The notes under the pieces are model-generated. The model was not told the DNA's origin. It saw nothing but the letters and a program-made list of their open reading frames with translations, and did no database searches. A stretch of DNA of 29,724 nucleotides from JACNIZ01 sp964344765 (GTDB lineage Bacteria > Planctomycetota > UBA1135), in contig CAYFOM010000047.1 in the NCBI GenBank assembly GCA_964344765.1, forward strand, positions 1 to 29,724, given 5' to 3'. Of this stretch, positions 1 through 7,964 are shown piece after piece (the stretch's first letter is position 1; each line of letters starts with the position of its first letter). The position numbers and the translations under genes are program-made.

Positions 1-41
1 CTGAACTTAAACTAAAACGCGATGGAAATTGGCTCCGTTAA
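1..41 (+). CDS. Possible 3' end of an upstream gene
   Basis: The third reading frame is open from the window edge to a TAA at 39-41 and would encode a C-terminus ending KRDGNWLR. It would overlap the TTG start of the next gene by 13 bases, which fits the tight overlaps seen elsewhere in this stretch. Only about a dozen codons are visible, so this is little more than a possibility. No function can be given. Confidence 0.25.
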   Translation, partial: ELKLKRDGNWLR

Positions 42-514
42 TCGACCCACTTCAATGTCCGGCGACTTACGAAGCCTCGACAACTTCTGCGCCCGGTGGA
101 AACTCAACCTTCAGTATTTCTGGATCCGTAAACGTGTCAGGATCCATTGGAGGTTTTTGTGATAAACCTCCTGCCTGCACTGCCCCGGCAGAATGCGCTT
201 GGAATTATTCCTATACCCTAAACGTTAGCTACAGTGGTGGATGGTGGTCTGGCTTTCAACTTGGTGCAACTGGCCCAAATGGACCAGTTGCGTCTCCCGT
301 GGGCAGTTCAACAATTACTACGCCTGCTGGAAGAGCAGAGGCAAATTGCACAAAGGAAGCAAACCCCGAATACGATATTTTTGTTCGAACCGAAACAGTC
401 GATGAAAATGGAAATACTGTTTACACGGCATGGCAGCATATTGGCACGGTTTCCGCCAAATTTTCGTGTGGCAACTGCAATGTAGTAATTGAGCCCCCAG
501 ACTCTGATCAATGA
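29..514 (+). CDS. Hypothetical cysteine-containing protein (161 aa)
   Basis: I do not recognise this protein. It is rich in Gly, Ser and Thr and has seven cysteines, including a CGNC pair near the C-terminus. The central part alternates aromatic and polar residues like a beta-sandwich. No signal peptide is visible. The only start I can find in frame is TTG at 29, because an in-frame stop lies at 8-10. A less common start, or a frameshift that removed a signal sequence, are both possible. Its TGA overlaps the next gene's ATG (ATGA at 511-514), so the two genes are probably co-translated. Codon use is more AT-rich than in the metabolic genes on the other strand. The beta-rich, Cys-containing composition would suit an extracytoplasmic protein, but that is inference. 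Confidence 0.6.
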   Translation: MAPLIDPLQCPATYEASTTSAPGGNSTFSISGSVNVSGSIGGFCDKPPACTAPAECAWNYSYTLNVSYSGGWWSGFQLGATGPNGPVASPVGSSTITTPAGRAEANCTKEANPEYDIFVRTETVDENGNTVYTAWQHIGTVSAKFSCGNCNVVIEPPDSDQ

Positions 515-1377
515 AACGAAGAATAGTCTTTCCTTTTGCCGCCCTGCTCGTCGGGGCGGCATTTATTGCCTTTTCGGAGCGAACCACAACCCTTGGTTCT
601 GACGATGGGATACTCCCAGTTGATTCGTTGGCCTCTGAGGGAGTGGGCACTAATGCGCCTCATACTCCTTTCGACAGGAGTGAAGTTGACGTGCAGGGTG
701 GTAGGCAGGGCGTTTCAATAAAAGAAGCGGCAAATCCTGAGGTCGATTGGTGGGCAGACACTGATCGGCTGAATTCATATTATTCGAAGTTTGAAAAAAT
801 ATTCGCACCGGCAAGGTCAAATTGGGGTGCGGGGTTTGAAGATGGATTGGCGAGACTTCAGCAGCTTGACCGGAAACTTCAACAAACTCTTGGCAAGTTC
901 CCAAATAGAGTAGATTGGGCGGAACTGGGAGAACTGGGTGGCCCGGAGGCCATCTTTGTTGCTGGAGTTCTTCAGCGTTGGGAACGGGAAGATCCTCCAA
1001 CAAGGCGTGGTTTACAGCAACTTTACTTTGAGGGTGATCCATTCGGGGTTAAGCCGCATTGCCTACTTTCATATTTGTCCGAAAAGGAGATTGCATTAAG
1101 CTCGCAACAAACTGAAGAGGTACAAAGGATTTTCTATACTTGGATTGGCGAACGGGCTAGGCTAGAACAAAGTTTCCATGCATTCACCGCCGACATAGTA
1201 GCCCGGCAGCAAGGAGATGGAAGTTTGATGGCTCCCTTCCCGGAGGGATCAGAGCTTCGTCCAGCCGAATTAGCCCATTTCGAGGACTCACAAGCTCAAA
1301 TTTTTAATGCATATAGGGAGGCTTTGGCAAACTTTTTGACCAAAGAGGGCATCGAGGTCACCTTGTGGAGAGAATGA
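511..1377 (+). CDS. Hypothetical membrane-anchored or secreted protein (288 aa)
   Basis: The N-terminus has a basic KRR followed by about 15 hydrophobic residues (roughly 5-20), which fits a signal peptide or signal anchor. The rest (about 60-288) is a charged, mostly helical region with many Glu, Arg and Gln residues and no motif I recognise. There is only one cysteine, so neither a lipoprotein nor a metal site is indicated. The start is fixed by the four-base ATGA overlap with the upstream gene, which implies translational coupling and a shared operon. The helical, signal-bearing architecture suggests a periplasmic or membrane-tethered partner of the upstream protein, but no function can be named. 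It converges on the 2-oxoglutarate dehydrogenase gene. Confidence 0.65.
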   Translation: MKRRIVFPFAALLVGAAFIAFSERTTTLGSDDGILPVDSLASEGVGTNAPHTPFDRSEVDVQGGRQGVSIKEAANPEVDWWADTDRLNSYYSKFEKIFAPARSNWGAGFEDGLARLQQLDRKLQQTLGKFPNRVDWAELGELGGPEAIFVAGVLQRWEREDPPTRRGLQQLYFEGDPFGVKPHCLLSYLSEKEIALSSQQTEEVQRIFYTWIGERARLEQSFHAFTADIVARQQGDGSLMAPFPEGSELRPAELAHFEDSQAQIFNAYREALANFLTKEGIEVTLWRE

Positions 1378-1426
1378 AACATAGGGCATTTTAGTTTTGG
1401 TTTTCTGGGTTGGTGATTGATAAGGG

Positions 1427-1445
1427 GGCTCAAGTGGTTCGAGCC
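1427..1445. terminator. Hairpin between convergent genes
   Basis: GGCTC (1427-1431) pairs with GAGCC (1441-1445). On the minus strand the stem extends to seven pairs (one G-U) around a five-base loop. It lies between two convergent genes and is 12 bases past the stop of the 2-oxoglutarate dehydrogenase gene. Neither strand has a proper T-tract after it, so it is at best a weak terminator or a 3'-end stabilising hairpin. Confidence 0.3.
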
Positions 1446-1456
1446 AAATGCAAAGA

Positions 1457-4400
1457 TTAGGCCAGAGCCTGCTCGAGGATGTACTCCTCTTCCGCCTGGT
1501 GGCGGCGGTACGAGCCGGTTGCAGGGCTAGCTGCCGATGGGCGGCCGGCGTAGCTGGCGTCGATTCCGAGCAGTTGCAGGCGGTGGCGGACGAAACCCCA
1601 CGGCCCCATGTTCGACGGTTCTTCTTGCACGAACATCAGCTCGGCATTGCCGTACTTCGCCAACTCGGCATGCAGCGCAGCGCGCGGGAACGGGTACATC
1701 TGCTCCAAACGCAAGATGGCGACGTCATCGCGGCCTAGTTCCTCGCGGCGCTTGGCCAGTTCGAAGTAGATGCGGCCGGAGCACAGCAGTACGCGTTTCA
1801 CGTTATCGCCGGCGGCTTGATCAGGCATCAACTCCTGGAAACATCCCGATTCCAACTCTTCAATCGCACTTGCCGCACGCGGATCACGCAGCAACGACTT
1901 CGGCGTGAACACCACCAACGGCTTGCGTCCGCCTTCCGGTAGGTGCAGCGCTTGACGGCGCATCAGGTGGAAGAATTGCGCGGTGGTGGTGCAGTTGGCA
2001 ACGGTCCAATTGCCCTCGGCGCACAGCGTCAAGAAGCGCTCAATGCGCGCGCTCGAGTGCTCCGGACCCTGACCGTCGTAGCCATGGGGGAGCAGCAGGG
2101 TCAAGCCGATGCGCTGATTCCACTTGGATTCACCACTGCTCAAAAACTGATCAATCGGAATCTGCGCGCCATTGGCGAAGTCGCCGAATTGCGCCTCCCA
2201 GATGCCCATGACATCGGGCCGCGCCAGGCCGTAGCCGTATTCGAATGCCAAAACTGCTTCTTCGCTCAAGAAGCTGTCGCGCACTTCGAAGGAGCTGCCG
2301 TTTTCAGCGGCCATCGCGCGCAGCGGAATGTGTTCGGACGCTTCGGCTTGGTTGCGAATCACTGCGTGGCGGTGCGAGAAAGTTCCGCGACCGCTGTCCT
2401 GGCCGGCCAAGCGAATCGACGTTCCGGCGGTCAACACCGACGCAAACGCCGCCGCTTCGCCACATCCCCAATCCAACGCGCGCTCACCATGCACCATGCG
2501 CTCGCGGCGGTGCAATTGACGCAGCAGGTTCGGGTGCACGACCAAGTCGTCCGGCATTGCATTCAACTTTTCAATGAAGCCGACTAAGTCTTCGCGCGGT
2601 AAGCCAGTCTCGGCGGAAGGTTGGTCGCTCCAGTCACGATCATCGCCATCGTGTAGATCGATGATCTCATCCCGCGGCGGCTCCGGTTGCTCGGCTTCTT
2701 TGGTTGCCTTCAACGCCTCGCGCAATTCGGTATCGAACTCGTCCGACAAGGCTTGGCATTCCTCAGCCGTCATCAACCCACGCCGCTGCAGCAAGCCGAT
2801 GTAATTCTCACGCACCGTCGGATGCTCGGCAATGCGCTGATACAGCTGCGGCTGCGTGTACATCGGTTCGTCGCCTTCGTTATGACCGCGACGGCGATAG
2901 CAAACAATGTCAACGACGGTGTCTTCGCCAAATTCGCGCTGGAAATCAACGGCCAAATGGCAGGCGCGCAGCACCGACTCAGGGAAGTCGCCGTTGGCGT
3001 GCATGATCGGCGCTTGCACCATCTTTGCCATGTCGGTGCAGTAATAAGTGGTGTGCAAATCGCGCGGACCGGCGGTGAAGCCGATCTGGTTGTTGACCAC
3101 CAGGTGGATGGTGCCGCCGGTGGTAAAGCCGGGCAAGCCGGACATCTGCAGGTTTTCGGCGACCACGCCCTGACCGGTAAACGCCGCGTCGCCGTGCACC
3201 AAAATTCCAATGGTGCCGGTGCGCTCGGTATCGCCGTCGGCGTCTTGATAGCCGCGCACCGCGCCGCAAACCACCGGGTTCACCGCTTCTAGGTGGCTGG
3301 GGTTGGCGCAAAGAATGACTTCCACTTCCTCACCCTTATTGGTGCGGTAAACGCCGCGCTGCCCCTGGTGGTATTTCACATCGCCACTGCCTTCGTTTTT
3401 CAGCGGCAGCAGCACGCCTTCAAACTCGCGGAAAATTTGCTCGTGATCTTTGCCCAGAATGTGCGCCAACACATTCAAACGCCCGCGGTGCGCCATACCG
3501 ATCACTGCGCGCTTGGCACCACGCGCCGCCGCACGGTCCAAAATCTCGGCCAACGCCGGCACCAGCATGTCGCCGCCTTCCAACGAAAAGCGCTTGTTGC
3601 CGGGATAACGAGTTTGCAAGAAGCGTTCGAAGTTCTCGGCGCGAATCAAGCGGCGCAAAATGCGCTTGCGGTGATCCAAATCGAAAACATCGTCATGGCG
3701 ATGCATCTCCACCGCTTCGCGCACCCAATGCTTGCGCACGCGATCGACGATGTGCATGTACTCCACCGTCCAACGACGGCAGTAACTCTCGCGCAGTACT
3801 TCCAAAATCTCGCGCAACCGCATTTGCTGCTGGCCGCACATGCCGTCGACTTTGAAGTGACGGTCGAGGTCCCAAATGGTGAAGCCGTAGAAGGTCGGAT
3901 CCAGCGACGGCAGCGGGTCGGACTTGTATTCCAACGGATCCAAGTCAGCCAGTTGGCACCCGCGCACGCGATATGCGTTGATCATCATCCACACGCGCGC
4001 GTGCAGCGTCGCCGGATCTTCGTCGGCACTGCCGTGGTGGTCGCGATCGGGGCGGAACGGAGTCCACGGCACTCGCATGCATGAAAACACGTCGTTCCAG
4101 AAGCCGTCGGCGCCGTCGAGCAGTTCCTCCATGCGCTTCAGCATCAAGCCGGATTCGGCACCTTGAATCACACGGTGGTCGTAGGTGCTGGTCACCGTCA
4201 TCACTGGGCCGACGCCGAGCTCGGCCAGTTGTTCCGGCGCCATGAAGCGGTTCTGCACCGGCACGCCGATGCCGCCGGTGGCGACGATCAAACCTTGGCC
4301 CTGCATCAGCCGCGGCACCGACATCTCGGTACCAAACCCACCCGGGTTGGTCAGCGTGACCGTGGTGTTGGCGTAATCCTCGGCGGTCAGCTTGCCATCC

Positions 4401-5035
4401 CGCCCGCGCGCGACGACGTCTTGGTAGGCGTCGTAAAACTGCTTAAAAGTCATGCGGTCGGCGCCCTTGATGTTGGGCACGACCAGCTGGCGTCCGCCGG
4501 CCACCGGCACGTCGATGGCGATGCCGAGGTTGACCTGCTTCGGCGTGACGCGGAAATTCTTCTTGCCGGCAGTCTCGAAACTGGACTGCATATTCGGCTG
4601 CTCGGCCAGAGCGCGCACGATCGCGTAGGCGATGATGTGGGTGTAACTGGCCTTGCCCAGCGCGCGGACCTGCATGTGCGAGTTCAGAACCTTGCGGTTC
4701 TCATCGAGCACCTTGACCGGCAGTGTGCGCACCGACGTCGCCGTCGGTAACTCCAGGCTGGCATTCATGTTCTGCACGATGCGCCCAGCCACGCCCTTGA
4801 GCTGCTCGCGGACGACGTGCTCGGTTTCCAGCTCGATTTCGATGCGCGCTTCGGCTTTGGAATCGGCCGCCGTAGCTGTTGCCGCGCTGCCCTTGGCCTG
4901 CGCCGCCGGGGCTACGCTCTCGAACCAGCGCGCCCACTCGGGATCCACCTGGCTGGGATCCGCCTTCCAGCTCTCGTACAGGTGTTCGGCGTAGCCAGCG
5001 TTAACCCCAAAATGCTCCTGGAAGTCGATGGACAT
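1457..5035 (-). CDS. kgd: Multifunctional 2-oxoglutarate dehydrogenase E2-E1 fusion (KGD/OdhA type)
   Basis: This 1192-residue protein combines two parts of the 2-oxoglutarate dehydrogenase complex. Residues 1-45 match the short E1 N-terminal segment. An Ala-rich linker follows. Residues about 75-310 form an E2 acyltransferase core with the catalytic DHRVIQGAESG motif (His287). Residues about 330-1192 are a full thiamine-diphosphate E1, with GMAHRGRLNVLAHILGK, NPSHLEAVNPV and the TPP-binding HGDAAFTGQG (from residue 614). No lipoyl domain is present, so acyl transfer would need a lipoyl domain from another E2 protein, as in actinobacterial OdhA. The length is close to that of mycobacterial KGD (about 1230 aa). 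It would convert 2-oxoglutarate to succinyl-CoA with NAD+ in the cytoplasm. It is transcribed alone, and no strong Shine-Dalgarno precedes the ATG. This architecture is best known from Actinobacteria, and the rest of the window does not look actinobacterial. Confidence 0.93.
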   Translation of the reverse strand: MSIDFQEHFGVNAGYAEHLYESWKADPSQVDPEWARWFESVAPAAQAKGSAATATAADSKAEARIEIELETEHVVREQLKGVAGRIVQNMNASLELPTATSVRTLPVKVLDENRKVLNSHMQVRALGKASYTHIIAYAIVRALAEQPNMQSSFETAGKKNFRVTPKQVNLGIAIDVPVAGGRQLVVPNIKGADRMTFKQFYDAYQDVVARGRDGKLTAEDYANTTVTLTNPGGFGTEMSVPRLMQGQGLIVATGGIGVPVQNRFMAPEQLAELGVGPVMTVTSTYDHRVIQGAESGLMLKRMEELLDGADGFWNDVFSCMRVPWTPFRPDRDHHGSADEDPATLHARVWMMINAYRVRGCQLADLDPLEYKSDPLPSLDPTFYGFTIWDLDRHFKVDGMCGQQQMRLREILEVLRESYCRRWTVEYMHIVDRVRKHWVREAVEMHRHDDVFDLDHRKRILRRLIRAENFERFLQTRYPGNKRFSLEGGDMLVPALAEILDRAAARGAKRAVIGMAHRGRLNVLAHILGKDHEQIFREFEGVLLPLKNEGSGDVKYHQGQRGVYRTNKGEEVEVILCANPSHLEAVNPVVCGAVRGYQDADGDTERTGTIGILVHGDAAFTGQGVVAENLQMSGLPGFTTGGTIHLVVNNQIGFTAGPRDLHTTYYCTDMAKMVQAPIMHANGDFPESVLRACHLAVDFQREFGEDTVVDIVCYRRRGHNEGDEPMYTQPQLYQRIAEHPTVRENYIGLLQRRGLMTAEECQALSDEFDTELREALKATKEAEQPEPPRDEIIDLHDGDDRDWSDQPSAETGLPREDLVGFIEKLNAMPDDLVVHPNLLRQLHRRERMVHGERALDWGCGEAAAFASVLTAGTSIRLAGQDSGRGTFSHRHAVIRNQAEASEHIPLRAMAAENGSSFEVRDSFLSEEAVLAFEYGYGLARPDVMGIWEAQFGDFANGAQIPIDQFLSSGESKWNQRIGLTLLLPHGYDGQGPEHSSARIERFLTLCAEGNWTVANCTTTAQFFHLMRRQALHLPEGGRKPLVVFTPKSLLRDPRAASAIEELESGCFQELMPDQAAGDNVKRVLLCSGRIYFELAKRREELGRDDVAILRLEQMYPFPRAALHAELAKYGNAELMFVQEEPSNMGPWGFVRHRLQLLGIDASYAGRPSAASPATGSYRRHQAEEEYILEQALA

Positions 5036-5103
5036 GGTGGCCGATCATAGGACCGACTTTCGCCGACTCCAGAGAAGATTTTTACGGAATGTTAGAGTGA
5101 GGC

Positions 5104-5766
5104 ATGGTCGCCTCGCGCTGGGCCCTTTTTTGCACGTTTATCCCTATTGGACTGACCTTTTTTGCTTGTGGAGAAGCTGCCGATTCTGAAGTAGATCCCA
5201 GGGGCCAAGCTGAGCGCCAAGAGTGGTCCGGATTTGAGGTTTCAGTAATTCCAAATCACCAAATCCATGACTGGCCGAGGAGGTACAAGAATCCTCAATG
5301 CTTCACACTGGGAAGCTGGGAGCCAAGTTCAACCATTCGCCACCTAACTCAACATCTTTGGAGACGGGATCGGTTGGATAAAGGGATTTTCATTCGAGTG
5401 CCAATAGGAGATGAGTTCATTTGGCTGTCAGGCTCCTATGGACCAAGCCTTTTCGGGCCAACTGTGATCGTGAAAGGAACCTCAGGAGACGGTCCCTGGG
5501 AGTTCGTCTATGACGATAGTTTGGGCGCGTCGGATTTGGAAATGATCAATCCTTACTTCGAAGAAGAGGATTGGAAGCCTTTGACGGTGAATGATCTCCA
5601 ATCCAAAGACGGCGGCATTGCCTTTGTGGTTGCGAAGGGAATGTCCTTTCAGGATGCACATTCTCTCATGAAGCTTTCCGCGCAAGCAGGGGTCCGATCC
5701 GTCCAGTTTTACGAATTCCAAGTAAGTGAGGCTCCAGATTGGATGCTTGAGGAAGACAACCGCTGA
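5104..5766 (+). CDS. Hypothetical exported protein (220 aa)
   Basis: The protein starts with a basic residue and a hydrophobic stretch (about 7-21) ending FFACGEAA. This could be a signal peptide cut by signal peptidase I near the AA, or a poor lipobox with Cys22 as the lipidated residue. The mature part is acidic and Trp-rich, with no motif I recognise. The ATG at 5104 is the first in frame and lies 68 bases from the divergent 2-oxoglutarate dehydrogenase start. The 3' end converges on the next gene with only 14 bases between them. Codon use is AT-rich compared with both minus-strand neighbours, which suggests a separately acquired or weakly expressed gene. Function unknown. Confidence 0.65.
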   Translation: MVASRWALFCTFIPIGLTFFACGEAADSEVDPRGQAERQEWSGFEVSVIPNHQIHDWPRRYKNPQCFTLGSWEPSSTIRHLTQHLWRRDRLDKGIFIRVPIGDEFIWLSGSYGPSLFGPTVIVKGTSGDGPWEFVYDDSLGASDLEMINPYFEEEDWKPLTVNDLQSKDGGIAFVVAKGMSFQDAHSLMKLSAQAGVRSVQFYEFQVSEAPDWMLEEDNR

Positions 5767-5780
5767 GGTCGATGGTGGGG

Positions 5781-7931
5781 TTACATCGCCGCGAGGTGCT
5801 TCTCTAATTCCTTGTGCATCGCGCTGAGGTTGACGTCGGCGAGGATGCGGTCCACACAGGCTTGGCCGTCTTCGGCTTCGCAGAGCTCTTCGAAGATTTG
5901 GCGGAAGAGTTCGAGGTTTTTGCGATTGGAGTTTCGCAGGTAGTGCGTCAGCAGCCAGCCTTGGGCGTAGTTGCGCAGTTCAAACTCTTCGGTGCGGAAT
6001 TCGCGGTGGCTGAGGCGCACGTACTGCGCCAGCGGCATCAAACCTTTCTTGCGCAGCGTGGCGACGTGGTAGGAATCCTTCTGACCTTCCTTCCACTTGC
6101 CTTTGACGTATTCAACGTGTTCAAAATAACTGGCCATGCCTTCGTTCAACCACACCGGCGGGTCAGGCATCATGCGGTCCAAATACTGATGGAATCCCTC
6201 ATGCTGAAACGTGTTGAACATTTCTTCACGATCGGGCAGGTTCCAGATCAGCAATTGCTTCAACACCGGCGAATACAAACCAGCCGCGCTGACGTGACCG
6301 CCGCCGAACACATCCTCGGCATAGTGTTGGAAATTCGACTCACCCGAGAACAGGTAAACGCGAAACTTCTTGCGATCCTTCTCCGGCGAACTTTCCAAGT
6401 GCAAGCGATAGCCGCGATACATCTGCTCGAGCAGCTTCGCCGCTTCGATGCAGACCTCGCGGTCCATGTCGGTTTGCACCACGTAATGCTCGGTGCTGTA
6501 TTCGGTCATCTTGGCGAAATTCGGACCGTTTTCCGCTTTGACCAACATCGCCTTCAGTGAATCCAAGACCGGGCTGCGCGGATTGTTCGACGCGATGTCA
6601 TTGACGAAAGCCTTGGCTTTAAGATCGCGGCCGCTGAGCAGCAACAGCGTCAAATATTCCTTGTTCGGCCGCAACGTATTCGGAAAGTCTTCGGCGACGT
6701 CCTTTAAGACCTCAAACGAATTCTCGCGGTCCAGTCTGTAAAGCAAGTGCCCTTCGTCGAGCCGCGCCGGCAGGAACATCGGGTCCTCTTCCAACACCAA
6801 ACGACATTGCTCCAACGCCTGATCCATGTTGCCCAATTGGTAATGCAGCTGGCAAAGCAAATAGGCGCGGTGCGATTCGGGTAGGTCGTCCTCATCCAAA
6901 TCAGTCAGCCAATCAATCGCCGCAGCGGTGCGGCCTTTGCGAATCGCCAAGCCGACTTGCTTCCACGCACGGTGCAGGTTGACCGGATTGGGTGCCGGCA
7001 CCGTGCGGTCGGCGCCAGGATCTTCGGCGGCGACATCGATCTCGGCAAAAAGCCATTTGGGCAAAGCAATGGATGGATCGTAACTGGCGTCAAAGGCTTC
7101 GACCTGACTGGACAGCGCATCGTCGATCAATCCATCGATCCAGCCGGTTTGCACTTCACCGACCAACTCGACTCGAGTCACGCCGGCGTCTTGCAGGCCG
7201 CCAATGGTGAAATACCCATATCCACTCTCACGATCACGTTTGGCCGACAAAATCGTTTTGCCTTGCTGCTTCACCGTGATCTTTGATTTGGAAACCTTCA
7301 CCTCCAAAGTGAATTCCTCCGACGCCTTCGCCGGAATGGAATCGCGTTCGTCCAGCTCGGTTTCGTCGTCGCCGCGGTACTCATAAATGCGACCAGGGAA
7401 ATAAGTGCCACGTCCATCCGGGGCGATGCCGAATGACACCTGATAGCCAATCTCATCATCACCCCAATTACCGAAGTTGAAAAACGGCGGCTGGTTGTGC
7501 GGATAATAAGCACCCTCGATTTTGACGGTAAACGGTCCGTCCAAATGCGCCGGATGAGTCACCGCGCCGCGGCGCTGGATGAAATCGCCCATGTTCCCGG
7601 GCGTGTAAACAATTTTGATTTTGGCGTTTTCGCCGGCTTTATAAGTTTGCAGATCGCCCGACACCAAAGTCTTTGCATCGGGAACATTGGCGTCGATCCA
7701 AAAACGGATGCGGCGCGCGTCTTCGATCAACACCGCGCGATTGGCAAAGGCAACGTCCTGACCTTTGAAATTGTCGAGCAGAGCCTTGAATTGACGGTCG
7801 GCGTCGGCCCAACGGCGCTGGTCCATCAACTTATGAATCTTTTGCAGATCCTTGTCAAAATTGGCGGCGCTTTGTTGGGGGAGTGCGGCGGAAACCGCCC
7901 ACAGGGGAAGGGCGAGTAAAGCGGAAATCAT
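5781..7931 (-). CDS. Secreted TPR-containing gluzincin-like metallopeptidase (DUF1570-like)
   Basis: Residues 1-20 form a signal peptide (hydrophobic, ending AVSAA), so the 716-residue protein is exported. Residues about 80-265 look like a beta-sandwich of the concanavalin/DUF1080 kind. Residues about 350-460 are helical TPR-like repeats (for example YQLGNMDQALEQCRLVLEEDP). Residues about 480-700 form a zinc peptidase domain with HEGFH (His577, Glu578, His581) and WLNEGMASYFE, giving Glu597 as the third zinc ligand. This is the HExxH...E layout of gluzincins and of the DUF1570 family, which is common in Planctomycetota. The substrate is unknown, and a role in turnover of envelope or extracellular protein is inferred. 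The gene begins 33 bases after the receiver/PPDK-N gene and probably shares its transcript. No Shine-Dalgarno is obvious before the ATG. Confidence 0.75.
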   Translation of the reverse strand: MISALLALPLWAVSAALPQQSAANFDKDLQKIHKLMDQRRWADADRQFKALLDNFKGQDVAFANRAVLIEDARRIRFWIDANVPDAKTLVSGDLQTYKAGENAKIKIVYTPGNMGDFIQRRGAVTHPAHLDGPFTVKIEGAYYPHNQPPFFNFGNWGDDEIGYQVSFGIAPDGRGTYFPGRIYEYRGDDETELDERDSIPAKASEEFTLEVKVSKSKITVKQQGKTILSAKRDRESGYGYFTIGGLQDAGVTRVELVGEVQTGWIDGLIDDALSSQVEAFDASYDPSIALPKWLFAEIDVAAEDPGADRTVPAPNPVNLHRAWKQVGLAIRKGRTAAAIDWLTDLDEDDLPESHRAYLLCQLHYQLGNMDQALEQCRLVLEEDPMFLPARLDEGHLLYRLDRENSFEVLKDVAEDFPNTLRPNKEYLTLLLLSGRDLKAKAFVNDIASNNPRSPVLDSLKAMLVKAENGPNFAKMTEYSTEHYVVQTDMDREVCIEAAKLLEQMYRGYRLHLESSPEKDRKKFRVYLFSGESNFQHYAEDVFGGGHVSAAGLYSPVLKQLLIWNLPDREEMFNTFQHEGFHQYLDRMMPDPPVWLNEGMASYFEHVEYVKGKWKEGQKDSYHVATLRKKGLMPLAQYVRLSHREFRTEEFELRNYAQGWLLTHYLRNSNRKNLELFRQIFEELCEAEDGQACVDRILADVNLSAMHKELEKHLAAM

Positions 7932-7964
7932 AAAGATTGAATGGGAGGCCCCATGATAGGAGCC

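Noticed and set aside
5036..5060. TATGAT as a -10 box for the 2-oxoglutarate dehydrogenase gene
   Set aside because: It ends only eight bases before the ATG and has no matching -35 box at the right spacing.
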